DNA of 61,347 bases from Dactylosporangium siamense (GCF_016862795.1 NZ_BONQ01000178.1:1-61347); one strand, 5' to 3'. Shown: positions 45,558-54,559, counted from the first letter of the stretch. Notes: generated by a model not told the origin, from the sequence alone. A program made the numbers and translations.

Positions 45558-46156
45558 TCCTCTGGGTTGTTGGTCGCCGACACTTTTTCGACGGTGCCAT
45601 GCCGAAGAAGCCGGTCCAGCCGGCTTCGTGCCTTACTGACTCTCGCCCGTACCGAACTCTCGGCAATGCCGAGAACCCTCGCCGCGTCCGCATAGGAAAC
45701 CGATGACCAGACGCACAGCATCAAGGCCTCGCGTTCGGCGCGGGGCAGGTGACGAACCGCCCGCAACACCGTACGCACCCGCCGAATGTCGTCGACCCGC
45801 TCCGCCACCTGGTCGGCCACCTCGACTGCGGCATCGCGATCTGGCGGCATCCGCAGCAGCGCGGCGAGCCAGCGCCTGGCCGACCGGCGCTCGTCGCGTA
45901 CCGCGTTGGTTGCCGTCGACAGCAGCCAGGGCAGCACAGAGCCGTCGACAAGCCGGACCTGGTCACGCTTGCGCCACGCGATCAGGAACGTCGACTGCGT
46001 CGCGTCCTCCGCCATCACCCAAGAGGCGGCGGCGCGAAAGCAGTGGTTGTACACCGCCTTTGCATGCCGGTCGAAGAGCACGCTAAACGCGGCCTGGTCA
46101 CCGTTCAACGCCTTGGCCCAAAGCTCTGCGTCGGTAGCCTGCACGATGGTCGTCAC
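45554..46156 (-). CDS. ECF-type RNA polymerase sigma factor
   Basis: 200 residues from GTG 46156. Region 2 is FSVLFDRHAKAVYNHCFR plus MAEDATQSTFLIAWRKRDQV. Region 4 is LRAVRHLPRAEREALMLCVW plus the helix-turn-helix YADAARVLGIAESSVRARVS. Translation is coupled to the downstream membrane protein (4-bp overlap). Different subgroup from the SigE-type factor at 4799. Upstream is a decayed IS6 copy, so its own promoter should lie in the 46157-46229 gap. Confidence 0.92.
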   Translation of the reverse strand: MTTIVQATDAELWAKALNGDQAAFSVLFDRHAKAVYNHCFRAAASWVMAEDATQSTFLIAWRKRDQVRLVDGSVLPWLLSTATNAVRDERRSARRWLAALLRMPPDRDAAVEVADQVAERVDDIRRVRTVLRAVRHLPRAEREALMLCVWSSVSYADAARVLGIAESSVRARVSKARSRLDRLLRHGTVEKVSATNNPEE

Positions 46157-46229
46157 ACTTCTCTATGGCCGGCGAAGTCGAAACTGTTGCCTGCCGCCCC
46201 CGTGCCACGGTCGAGCTCACTACCGCGCT

Positions 46230-46860
46230 CTACTGCATGAACGCGTGTCCGGCGATGATCGTCTGCGCGGTCCGGTCGGTCCGCAGTCCGCGCATCGGTC
46301 TGAGCCGGTGCTTGAACTGGTTATGGTCGGCTTCCACCCGGTTATTGGCGTGGCGTTCGACGTGGTGCCACGCCGACGGAACCAGCTCATCGAGCACCGC
46401 CAGGTACACCGACGCCGCGTCGGTGATCACCTCGGTGGGTCGCACCTTCAACATGGCCATCGCCCGGCGGAAAAACCGTCGTGCCGCAGCGGCGTCGCGG
46501 CGGGCGGAGACGAGCACGTCGATGATCTGCCCATCCTGATCGACGGCGCGGTACACGTACCGCCAGACACCGTTGACCTTGACATAAGTCTCATCGGTGA
46601 ACCACCTGTCGCCCGGCGCGTGCCGGCCGAATCTGGCCGCGTCGGCCAGCAGCGGCGTAAAGCGCCGCACCCACCGGAAGACGGTGACATGGTCGGCCTC
46701 GACACCACGCTCGAGTAGCAGTTCCTCGACGTCGCGGTACGACAGGTCGTAGCGCAGGTAGAGCCGGACGGCGACCATGATCACGTCTGGTGGGAACCGG
46801 AACCCGGGCGAACGCTGACCGCGGTGGCTGGACTGGACACCGGCGGTTCGAGTGCTTCAC
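46230..46860 (-). pseudogene. IS6-family transposase with an N-terminal frameshift
   Basis: Near-complete copy. The first codons from GTG 46860 read VKHSNRRCPVQPPRSAFAR, after which one extra C near 46806 (compared with the copy at 37847) shifts the frame. The rest continues as FRFPPDVIMVAVRLYLRYDL, the helix-turn-helix, DRWFTDETYVKVNGVWRYVY, ITDAASVY, and HVERHANNRVEADHNQFKHR with the catalytic Glu, ending HAFMQ. All three catalytic residues are present, so only the frameshift inactivates it. It cut off the 5' part of the toxin gene at 46906. Confidence 0.85.
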
Positions 46861-46905
46861 CGTTCCAGCCTGCCTGACCAGGGCATCGATCAATGCAACG
46901 AACCC

Positions 46906-47238
46906 CTCTACCATGCCAACATGAAGGGCCTCCCGGACAACATCCTCGAGGGCGACGGCACCGCGATGGCTGCCATGAACAAACAGTTCCGCACCGGTGA
47001 GTTCACGTACGGGCAGAACCACCTCACCAGCACGAACAACTTGCGAGTCGGGCTGCACAACTTCCTGACGAAGGACGAGCCGCGCAGGCTGCGCAAGAGC
47101 GGTCCGACGATCGAGATCGTCCGGACCGAGCGTGACATCCAGGTCGCCACCAGCCTGATCGACGCCATCGACCACGCGCAGGCGGGCAACTACATCGACG
47201 CGAGCCACTATCCTGGGCTGGAGGTGTGCGATCGTTAG
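46906..47238 (+). pseudogene. Polymorphic-toxin C-terminal fragment, 5' truncated by IS6
   Basis: About 110 residues with ATG 46921: KGLPDNILEGDGTAMAAMNK, TYGQNHLTSTNNLRVGLHNF, and a tail ending SHYPGLEVCDR. It begins at the IS6 boundary, so upstream delivery sequence is gone. The following gene overlaps its stop, a usual toxin-immunity arrangement. The fold is not recognised; nuclease or transferase activity cannot be claimed. Confidence 0.5.
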
Positions 47239-47263
47239 CGACGCAGACTTCGTCGAGGCGTTC

Positions 47264-47587
47264 GTGACGGCCGTCCCCGGTTTCCGGGAGCATCTCGAGG
47301 TCCACATCGAGAACGAGGGACAGCTGCTGTCCTATATGTTCTTCATGTTGGACGTCGCGCCGGCGACGATCGCGTCCTACCTCGGCGACGAGGACGAGCC
47401 GGACTGGCGGCTTACCCTTGCGTTCCTCGAGGACCGGCTCGCGCTCGAGCACGTCGAGGACGGGTTTCTCGTCAACACCGCGTTCCTGCCCTACCTGCCG
47501 GGCCCGCAGCAGCCCGGCTACGGCATCGTGGCCGAACTCGGGCCGCTGCTGAAGGAACGGTTCGCGGTGGTCCGGCCGGCCGGCTGA
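47264..47587 (+). CDS. Small immunity-like protein (possible DUF7674 relative)
   Basis: 107 residues from GTG 47264. In the same frame, coding-like sequence extends upstream (SDADFVEAFV) to overlap the toxin-fragment stop, so the true start may be earlier with a non-standard codon. The product is acidic and helical (LLSYMFFMLDVAPATIASYL, WRLTLAFLEDRLALEHVEDG), which fits a cytosolic immunity protein. DUF7674 similarity is from memory and uncertain. Position between a toxin tail and an RHS-core fragment supports the role. Confidence 0.6.
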   Translation: MTAVPGFREHLEVHIENEGQLLSYMFFMLDVAPATIASYLGDEDEPDWRLTLAFLEDRLALEHVEDGFLVNTAFLPYLPGPQQPGYGIVAELGPLLKERFAVVRPAG

Positions 47588-47600
47588 CCCCCGGTGACCG

Positions 47601-48020
47601 GGGCACATCGCCGTCCGGGACCCGGCCGGTGTGAAGCTGATCGCCGCCGACCACCAGGGCACCGAGACGGCGATGATCGACGCGTCGAGCGGTGCGATCA
47701 CCCGGCGCCGGACGACCCCGTTCGGCGGCCCGCGGGGCGCGGCCCCGACGTGGATCGCGGACAAGGGCTTCGTCGGCGGCACCCAGGACACCACGACCGG
47801 CCTGACCCACCTCGGCGCTCGCGAGTGCGACCCGCAGCTCGGCCGGTTCATCTCTCCGGACCCGGTGTTCGTGGCCACCGACCCGAGCCGGTTCAACGCG
47901 TACCAGTACGGCCGGAACAACCCGGCCACGTACAGCGACCCGACTGGCCCACAGGCTCCTGATCTCAGATGTCCGCCAAAACGGGGCAGGCCCAGACATC
48001 GTGCCGGTCGTCGTCGGTAG
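47601..48020 (+). pseudogene. RHS core C-terminal fragment
   Basis: Hyperconserved RHS end: TPFGGPRGAAPTW, THLGARECDPQLGRFISPDP, NAYQYGRNNPATYSDPTG. Tyr in GAREY is replaced by Cys. After DPTG the frame runs into unrelated Arg-rich text and stops at 48020. Fragments like this, next to orphan toxin tails, arise when RHS genes swap tips by recombination. Confidence 0.85.
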
Positions 48021-48358
48021 CGGCGGCTTCAGCGGAGCCATCTTCTGGTACCTCCGCATACCTCCGCACGAGGATCACGCAGAAGGAAGAGACCAGGCGG
48101 GAGGAACTTCGCCAGCTCGGTGAGACCATGCGCGAAGACATCAGGCAGCGAGAGCGAACCGATCGAACGCGCATCCGCTGCGCGAGCGGAGTGCCGGACG
48201 TCGTTGAGCCTGAGCAGCCCCTGGACGAGCTGGAGCAGCGTCGCCTCAACTCCCCAGCCGGGATTCCGATGCTGCCTGACATCGGCCTACGCCGGCCGCG
48301 TTCATGGCATTGGCCTACTACCTTGGCCCCATGCCCCGATGAGGAATTGACCGCCGCC
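48021..48358. other. Possible toxin-tip remnant after RHS fragment
   Basis: 338 bp. In one plus frame a charged helical text follows (EETRREELRQLGETMREDIR), in another VVVGSGGFSGAIFWYLR around 48005-48055. Neither frame is complete and no known domain is visible. Probably a decayed C-terminal tip. Confidence 0.3.
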
Positions 48359-48811
48359 TCAGCCCGGGATTATTGCGTCGGCCTGGGGCACGCCGGCCCA
48401 CCAGGTGTCCCGGCGGAACTTGTGCACGACGCCGCCGACGCGGGTCAGTATCAGGTAGTCGTGGTTGTGGATCAGTGTGACGTCCTCGGGGCCGGTGGCG
48501 AGGACGCCGGCCACGCTGATGAGGATGTTCTGCTGGGCCCGCGCTCGCCAGGTGGCGTCGCTGGTCACCGCATACGTGATGCTGACGCCTTTGGCGACCT
48601 CCCATGACTGCAGGCCGGCGTCGCCGACGGCCTCGAAGTAGGCGTCGAGGACCGGGCCGACCGAGAGTGAGTAGCCGTGGGAGGTGTTCAGGTCCGCGGT
48701 CAGCAGATGCTCGTACGGAGTCAGCGGCACACCCGGGTCGCCGACGGCACGCCGGGCGACCTCGGTCACCGGGGACGGGACGGACAAGGTGAGTCGATAC
48801 TCGATGCCCAT
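48359..48811 (-). CDS. SitI3-like small hypothetical protein
   Basis: 150 residues from ATG 48811, which overlaps the TAA of the upstream gene (TAATG), so the two are coupled. It starts MGIEYRLTLSVPSPVTEVAR and has a central YSLSVGPVLDAYFEAVGDAG. The opening resembles SitI3-family immunity proteins known from Myxococcus and seen in actinobacteria. That comparison is from memory. No signal peptide. With the preceding membrane protein it could form an immunity module. Confidence 0.6.
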   Translation of the reverse strand: MGIEYRLTLSVPSPVTEVARRAVGDPGVPLTPYEHLLTADLNTSHGYSLSVGPVLDAYFEAVGDAGLQSWEVAKGVSITYAVTSDATWRARAQQNILISVAGVLATGPEDVTLIHNHDYLILTRVGGVVHKFRRDTWWAGVPQADAIIPG

Positions 48812-49388
48812 TACTGTTCTCCCCAGAAGTTCCAGATCGGGATGATCTGGCCGTCCTTGATTGCGAGGACCTGTTTGAGCCCCTCGATCGGCCAGTCGGC
48901 GAACTGCTGGCGGAGCGCTTCGACCGGGCCGTGGCGGCGGGCGAGCAGGCAGGCGATGGCGACGCCGGCGCCCTTGACGAGCTCCTCGACGATGCCGGCG
49001 TTGATGCCGCGCAGCGGACGGACGGCAAGGGTGGCCTCGACGTGGTTGTCGTCGGAGAGGACGTCGTACCACGACAGGGACCAGCGGGCGAAGAGCTCGT
49101 TGATGTCGCCGCACATGCTGACGGCGATGATGGCACCGAACGCGAACACGGCGAGGTACAGCCGCACCGGCACCCGTCCAGGGGTGGCGCGGTGACCATG
49201 AAGAACCGCACGAGGTCACCGGCGCCGGGAGGCAGCTCATCCGTGTAGGAGCTCAAGCCGGAGGGCGACGACCAGATCACGTCTCCACCGGCGAGCCAGT
49301 CGGCGGCCGCTACCCGTGCCACGAAATAGCCGCACACGAGCGCGCCGATCATGCCTGCCCACCGCATTGCCTGCGCGATCAAAGCCAC
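48811..49388 (-). pseudogene. Membrane protein gene with one frameshift
   Basis: Frame 1 from GTG 49388 gives MALIAQAMRWAGMIGALVCG and LVRFFMVTAPPLDG. Near 49180 the text continues in another frame as VPVRLYLAVFAFGAIIAVSM through VEELVKGAGVAIACLLARRH to IWNFWGEQ-stop. Joined, it has three or four hydrophobic helices and about 190 residues. A single indel separates the halves, so recent inactivation or a sequencing error is likely. Function unknown. Confidence 0.6.
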
Positions 49389-49539
49389 CCCCGTGTCGCC
49401 GCCGCCGACAATCTACCGGCTTCGATCAGTTTCGGTTGACCCTGAATGGCTCGCAGACCGGGACCGGCAGACCTGCGTTGCGACTTCCGATACATCCACC
49501 GAGCCGTCCCGGGGCATAGCCGAAATCAGGTACGGCTAC

Positions 49540-49800
49540 GCTGCCGTCGCCGTGCGACGGCACAGTTGCGTTGTGGGATCGGAAGACGCGTTGAACCCCC
49601 GTGTCGGGTCCCGTCGGTCAGATCGCTTGGGCGAGTTCGGTGAACGCCGTGGCGACCCGCAGTGCGGGCGGGGCGTCGACGGCAAGTTCGTAGTGGCGCC
49701 GGGTGCGTGCCGGCACCACCGGGCCGCGTCTGCCAGCAGAGGTGTGAAGCGTTGGACCCACCGGAAGACGGTCACGTGGTCGGTCTCAACGCCCCGCTGC
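49540..49800 (-). pseudogene. IS6-family relic with internal deletion
   Basis: The N-terminal part (TDHVTVFRWVQRFTPLLADA) joins directly to the extreme C-terminus (HYELAVDAPPALRVATAF, AQAI) by loss of the catalytic core. The right end GTTGCGTTGTGGGATCGGAA matches that near 37273. It lies against the MFS gene end. The 49389-49539 stretch shows nothing coding. Confidence 0.75.
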
Positions 49801-51024
49801 TCATCGCCCGCTCTCAGCTCTTCTTTGCCGGAACGGCCAGGTCAGCATCGCCGCCGTCAGCTGCAGCCCGACGGTGCACAGCAGCGGAGTGGTGAGACCG
49901 AACCGGTCGGCGATGACCCCGCCGGCCAGGGCGCCGACACCGCCTGCGCCGACACCGACGAGCCGGAACGCCGAGACGACCCGACCGATGAGACCGTCCG
50001 GGGTGAGCGACTGCCGTGCCGAACCGACCGCGACGCTCGACAGTGAGCCGCCCGCACCGATCGTGACGAACATCAGTGCGGCGATCCAGACGTTGCCACT
50101 GAGCGCGATCCCCGCCCAGCTGAGCGCCTGCATGACATGGACGGTCGCCACGACCTGGCGGTACGTGAGGTTGCGGGTCAGCCGGCGGGCCCGCCAGCCG
50201 GCCACGATGCCGCCGAGGGCGCTCGCGGCGAGCAGGACGCCGTACAGCGCGTCGGGGACGTCGAGGACGTCGGTGACGTACAGCACGAAGGTGGCGAGCG
50301 CCATGTTGTAGCCGAAGTTGTGGGCGCCCAGACTGATCGCGAGCAGCCGCAGGTCCCGCGTGTGGAGCAGATGCCGGACGCCTGCCCTGATGGCCGCGCC
50401 GATCGGCTCGTGCGGACCTGTGGCCGGCTCGGCGGGCGGGAGATTTCGCACGAACAGCGCCGACAGCAGGAACGACACGGCGTCCAACGCGAATGGGATC
50501 AGTCGGTTGACGGCGAACGTCAGCGATCCGAGTGGTGGGCCGAGCAGCAGTCGTCCGACCGTGTCGATGGCCCAGAAGCGACCGTTGACGTGCGCGAGGG
50601 TGTCCTTGTCACGGCCGACGATCGCGGGAATGCTCGCCTGCGACGCCGAGTCGAAGAAGATGTGCGCGATCCCCACCAGCGTGATCAGCGCGATCAGCGC
50701 CGGGATGCTGGCGTGGCCGACGGCCACGAGGACGGTGAGGAGCGCGAGCAGCGCGGCCCGGAAGAGGTCTGCGGTGATCATGACCGTGTGGCGGGGCCAT
50801 CGGTCGACCAGCGCGCCGGCCGGAAGGCCGAATACCAGCCATGGCGCGTAGAACACCGCCGTCACTGCGGCGATCGCGACCGGGTCGCGAGTGAGCGAGG
50901 CAGCCAGGAGCGGGCCGGCGGCGAGGAACGCCCCGTCACCGGTGACCGAGATCCCAGTGGAATAGAGCAGCGGCGTCACTCGGCGGGTGGTGTCCCCGGT
51001 AGGCGCCGCCGCTGATGCCGTCAT
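49801..51024 (-). CDS. MFS transporter, enterobactin exporter/multidrug type
   Basis: 407 residues with twelve predicted membrane helices, Pfam MFS_3-like. The motif between helices 2 and 3 is GLPAGALVDRWPRHTVMITA, the usual GxLaDrxgrr signature. Family members export siderophores, macrolides or other drugs; the substrate here is unknown. ATG 51024. No regulator lies adjacent. The 3' end abuts an IS6 relic, and the gene itself looks intact. Confidence 0.9.
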   Translation of the reverse strand: MTASAAAPTGDTTRRVTPLLYSTGISVTGDGAFLAAGPLLAASLTRDPVAIAAVTAVFYAPWLVFGLPAGALVDRWPRHTVMITADLFRAALLALLTVLVAVGHASIPALIALITLVGIAHIFFDSASQASIPAIVGRDKDTLAHVNGRFWAIDTVGRLLLGPPLGSLTFAVNRLIPFALDAVSFLLSALFVRNLPPAEPATGPHEPIGAAIRAGVRHLLHTRDLRLLAISLGAHNFGYNMALATFVLYVTDVLDVPDALYGVLLAASALGGIVAGWRARRLTRNLTYRQVVATVHVMQALSWAGIALSGNVWIAALMFVTIGAGGSLSSVAVGSARQSLTPDGLIGRVVSAFRLVGVGAGGVGALAGGVIADRFGLTTPLLCTVGLQLTAAMLTWPFRQRRAESGR

Positions 51025-51543
51025 GGTCCCGGAGCTACCGGGACAATGTGTTGATCGCGAACGTGTCCTCGGTCATGCCGTGCCGCCCCCTCGACCTCGC
51101 CGGCGTGCCGGTCGATGTCGGCAGCGGACGATCGAAAATATTCAACAGACTCGCCAGCCTGAGTGCAACACCCAGTAGCCGCACGAACAGCCTTGAGTAA
51201 TGCGCGGTGCGGTCATTCAGGGTTCAAACCCGGACAAGGTCAGGGCGTGTCCGAAGACCTGCCCCTAGCGAGAAGGGACCGAAGATCCACTTACCAGTCG
51301 CGATCTTGGTCGTGCGTCCTGCCGGTCCGCTGCACGTTGCTACGTCGGCTGGTCACGCGATTCCGATTCGGTGGTGGCCGGAGGCGTTCGTTGACCACGC
51401 GCACGAGCAGCGCCGCGCCGTCGGTGCCGATGGACACCACGTCGCGGGCCTGCTTCCGACCAGATAGGCCGTAGGCTGACCCGGGCGCTCGTTGACGCGC
51501 TGCGGAGACTCGACGCTTTTTCCGGCGTAGGCGATGTATATGC
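51025..51543. other. Region without a confident gene
   Basis: 519 bp upstream of the sigma/GTPase operon. An 86-codon plus frame (51207-51467) contains GHAIPIRWWPEAFVDHAHEQ and might be a short gene or fragment, but codon use is unconvincing. No tRNA or terminator was seen. Confidence 0.3.
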
Positions 51544-51900
51544 ATGACCGTCGAGGGACCGCTGCTGGTAGGGCTTTGGCACAAGGTCGTGGGAATGTTG
51601 CCGGATGCGGCGTCGCCCTGGTGTCTGGCGGCGTTGACGCTGACGCTCGTGGCAGCGCGTGCGGGCTACCGAGTGCTTGTGGAGTGGCAGCGCCGGGTGA
51701 CCTTTGATCGCATCTTCGCCAACGCCCCCGGAGGCAGCGTGGTCGTCCAGGGCAAGGAGGGCGTCGCCGGTTCGGCGATGCGGATCTGGGTCGGTCACGG
51801 CACCGTGCCTGGGGCGCACGTCCCGGAGCGCAAGGCCGTGATCGTCTCCGGGCCGAGCATGCCGGTCAAAGGCGGACGGCCTACGACCCATGACCGGTGA
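51544..51900 (+). CDS. Small membrane protein preceding ECF sigma gene
   Basis: 118 residues from ATG 51544. One membrane helix (WCLAALTLTLVAARAGYRVL) is followed by a short soluble part with GGSVVVQGKEG. It overlaps the next gene by 11 bp, so the two are co-translated. No family recognised. As the first gene of a sigma/GTPase operon it may be a membrane anchor or regulator for it. Confidence 0.65.
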   Translation: MTVEGPLLVGLWHKVVGMLPDAASPWCLAALTLTLVAARAGYRVLVEWQRRVTFDRIFANAPGGSVVVQGKEGVAGSAMRIWVGHGTVPGAHVPERKAVIVSGPSMPVKGGRPTTHDR

Positions 51901-52471
51901 CGATGAGCTGGCACTGCGGGAGTTGTCAGGATTGTTCCGGGCCGCAGCCGCCGGGCTGTTCGCAACCGCGCTGGCTGGCCTCGGCGGTGACCGCGACACC
52001 GCCGAGGACCTCGTCCAAGAGGTGTTCCAGGCTGCCTGGCTCGCACGGGACAAGGTCTGCGGCCGGGATCTCGGGTCGCAGCGGGCATGGCTGTACACCA
52101 CCCTCAAGCACAAGATCATCGACGTCTTTCGGCGTGGTCAGCGGGAGACCGTCATGGCGCCGCTCGAGCTCGAGTTGCTCAAACGGCCCGGGCAGCAGGG
52201 CCCGGGGCCTACCCGCGCAGTGCTGTCCAGCGCGATGCTCGACCTCAGTTGGGCAGTGATCAGACAGATGCCGGCAGTTCGCCAGCACGTCTTCTGGCTC
52301 CGGGCTCACGAGTGGAAGACCGCGGAGATCGCCGAGCACCTACGGATCACGCAGTCGACTGTGCGAGATCACTACCGGATCGGGCTGCAACAGCTGAATC
52401 AGCACCTCGGGTGCGGGCGGGAGATCGTCGCCGATCTTGAAGCCGACGAGTTCGGGGAGGGGGCAGAATGA
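51890..52471 (+). CDS. ECF-type sigma factor
   Basis: 193 residues. Region 2: AEDLVQEVFQAAWLARDKV preceded by LFATALAGLGGDRDT. A linker follows, then region 4: VIRQMPAVRQHVFWLRAHEW with the helix-turn-helix TAEIAEHLRITQSTVRDHYR. Overlaps its neighbours on both sides: 11 bp with the small membrane protein and the ATGA stop-start with the GTPase. No classical anti-sigma gene is present, so the operon partners may provide control. Confidence 0.88.
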   Translation: MTGDDELALRELSGLFRAAAAGLFATALAGLGGDRDTAEDLVQEVFQAAWLARDKVCGRDLGSQRAWLYTTLKHKIIDVFRRGQRETVMAPLELELLKRPGQQGPGPTRAVLSSAMLDLSWAVIRQMPAVRQHVFWLRAHEWKTAEIAEHLRITQSTVRDHYRIGLQQLNQHLGCGREIVADLEADEFGEGAE

Positions 52472-53322
52472 TGGACGATTCGCAGTACGTCGACTCCGGG
52501 CAGCCTGGTGCCCCTCGGGAAGGTGCGGCCGAACGGGGTGAGCAGGCGTCGCTGCCGGATCTGTACGGTCAGATGCCCGGTCGGCTGGCCCAGGCCGGCG
52601 AGCAATACGACATTGAGCGTGGTCTCGACCGATTCACGCGGTGGGTTGACCAGGGCAGACATTCGTTGACCGTCGATCCCGTCGGGGCCGTTCAGCCCAT
52701 TCCAGGCCCGGCGGCGACGGGAATCCCGTCCGGTCCGGCATCCGGTCACGTGCCACTCGCGGTGAAGATTCTGATCGCGGGTGGATTCGGCGTGGGCAAG
52801 ACCACGCTGATCACCGCGGTGAGCGAGATCGGTCCGCTGCAGACGGAGGAGGTGCTCACCAGTGCAGGGCTCGGCATCGACGACGTCCACGGCGTCGAGG
52901 GCAAGACAACTACCACGGTCGCGATGGACTTCGGTCGGATCAGTATCAACCAGGACATTGTCCTTTACCTCTTCGGTACTCCCGGCCAGGACCGATTCTG
53001 GTTCCTGTGGGACGAACTGGTCATGGGTGCGCTCGGTGCGGTGGTTCTGGCCGACACTCGGCGGCTGACCGACTGTTTCCCGTCGATCGACTACTTCGAG
53101 CAGCGCGGCACTCCGTTCCTGGTCGCGGTCAACTGCTTCGACGGCGTGCAGAAGCACAGCGCCAACGCGGTCAGGCGGGCCTTGGATCTCGACCTGGACG
53201 TGCCGGTCGTTCTGTGTGACGCCCGGGACCGCCGGTCGGTCAAGGACGTGCTGATTGCATTGGTCGAGCGCGTGATGACGGTCAGCCGCGTGGGGAGAGG
53301 GGTCGGGACCCTGCACGGCTGA
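52468..53322 (+). CDS. Conservon-type (CvnD-like) small GTPase with long N-terminal extension
   Basis: 284 residues. The GTPase domain starts near residue 97: P-loop GGFGVGKTT at 105-112, a Thr-rich switch (GKTTTTVAMDFG), the G3 motif GTPGQDRF, and a NxxD-like VNCFD for guanine. This matches the ATP/GTP-binding CvnD proteins of actinobacterial conservons. The 95-residue N-terminal extension (GQMPGRLAQAGEQYDIERGL) is unusual. Conservons normally pair CvnD with a sensor kinase, a roadblock protein and a DUF742 protein; here it is fused in operon with an ECF sigma factor instead. Confidence 0.85.
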   Translation: MMDDSQYVDSGQPGAPREGAAERGEQASLPDLYGQMPGRLAQAGEQYDIERGLDRFTRWVDQGRHSLTVDPVGAVQPIPGPAATGIPSGPASGHVPLAVKILIAGGFGVGKTTLITAVSEIGPLQTEEVLTSAGLGIDDVHGVEGKTTTTVAMDFGRISINQDIVLYLFGTPGQDRFWFLWDELVMGALGAVVLADTRRLTDCFPSIDYFEQRGTPFLVAVNCFDGVQKHSANAVRRALDLDLDVPVVLCDARDRRSVKDVLIALVERVMTVSRVGRGVGTLHG

Positions 53323-53378
53323 GGCGACCGGCAAAGTGACGCAGCACGCGGCAAGCGTCTCGTCCAAGTGGTGCCGGA

Positions 53379-53500
53379 CAAGGTCAGCGAGCTGATTTCA
53401 GCAGCGAGGTATCGATTGGGCGAAACGCAGATTTCAGTCCTGTTTGGACAGTGGGTCGGGTGTCGACGGTGAAGAAGTCGCAGGCCAGCAATCGCGGCCA
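53379..53500. repeat. 83-bp dispersed repeat, copy 2, joined to an rve transposase scrap
   Basis: 53379-53460 repeats 19338-19420 almost exactly. The next 26 bp (GTCGACGGTGAAGAAGTCGC) match the part of the rve transposase encoding ACDFFTVDT. The 53323-53601 interval is otherwise empty. Confidence 0.65.
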
Positions 53501-53601
53501 AGCGGGCCAGAGGTAGGCACCACAATCCATCCGCGAACTCCGCCGCCAACAGGGACCTCGGCGATGTGCTTGATGGTCGGACTTGAGCGGAGGGACGACC
53601 A

Positions 53602-54537
53602 GTGGAAGATGTTTCGATGGCCCGGATCCATGTGATGCTGTGTCTGGATGCCCGAGCCGACGTCGGACGTGTCACTCGGATGTGGTTCGAGTTGGCGTGG
53701 TCGAGGTTGGCGGCTGGGCTGCACGACGGGCTGGACGCCGGCCCTCGCGCCGGTGAAGACGTCACCAGCACGCTCATGGCCGGGCGGATCTGGGAGACCT
53801 ATCCGCCGGTCGGCATGCCTTGGTGCGAACTCGTCCGCTTCGACGGTGAGTTCGACGACGAGGTGGCTACCGCCCTGCTGATGCATCCACACAGCTTGAG
53901 CGTGTTCCTGGACGGTCTGGATCAGCACCCGGGCGCGACCGCCTATCTGCAGGCCGGTGTCGTCGAACGCGCGGAGCGTATGCCCGGAGGGCGCGGGCCG
54001 GGGTTTCCCGACCTGCATGTGCGGACGTGGATTGATGGCGGGGTCTGGCTTGGGCTGTCGGCATCGGCCGAGTTTCTGGTCGGCACCGTGGATGCCGAGC
54101 GTGCGTTATGCGGGTTCCTGCGGGAGGTCGCGGCGGCGAGTGATCCGGCCTTCGGTGGCGTATCGCTCCAGGTCGGCGAGCAGCAGACCGATGAGTCGCT
54201 GCTGGAGCGGTCCCTGGTCGGCCTCGACAGTGCGACGCGTGACACGATACGGCGGACTTCGCCGCGGGAACGACTCAAGGGATACTCCTGGATCACCGTC
54301 ATCCCTGGCGAGGTGGCGGCGCGGCTCGGCGGCGCCGCCGGGTTGCGGGCCAGCGGCGCGTTCCATGAGGTCGTGGCGCTACCCGCGGGTGGTATCTGGG
54401 CCCAGGCGACTGCGCGGCTGGCCGACTATGACCATGCCGCCGCTCGACGGGCGTTCGACGTTCTGCGGTCAGTGCTTCCGCCGGGCTGGCCGATGCCGGC
54501 GGCGGGGGTCGGCCCGGTCGTCGACGAGGCTCCCTGA
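53602..54537 (+). CDS. Hypothetical protein, DUF3396/type VI immunity-like
   Basis: 311 residues from GTG 53602, preceded by GGAGGG; ATG 53617 is an alternative. The C-terminal third (GYSWITVIPGEVAARLGGAA, then ALPAGGIWAQATARLADYDH) resembles DUF3396 immunity proteins, in which an LGG and a LP.GG pattern recur. The N-terminal part (VMLCLDARADVGRVTRMWFE) is not recognised. No signal peptide or membrane helix, so cytoplasmic. Its neighbours are toxin-system remnants, which supports an immunity interpretation at modest confidence. Confidence 0.65.
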   Translation: MEDVSMARIHVMLCLDARADVGRVTRMWFELAWSRLAAGLHDGLDAGPRAGEDVTSTLMAGRIWETYPPVGMPWCELVRFDGEFDDEVATALLMHPHSLSVFLDGLDQHPGATAYLQAGVVERAERMPGGRGPGFPDLHVRTWIDGGVWLGLSASAEFLVGTVDAERALCGFLREVAAASDPAFGGVSLQVGEQQTDESLLERSLVGLDSATRDTIRRTSPRERLKGYSWITVIPGEVAARLGGAAGLRASGAFHEVVALPAGGIWAQATARLADYDHAAARRAFDVLRSVLPPGWPMPAAGVGPVVDEAP

Positions 54538-54559
54538 CCAGTGCAGTGCCAGCGGTCTG

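Noticed and set aside
51181-51260. Possible tRNA because of a GGTTCAAACCC segment
   Set aside because: No matching acceptor or anticodon stem could be built around it.
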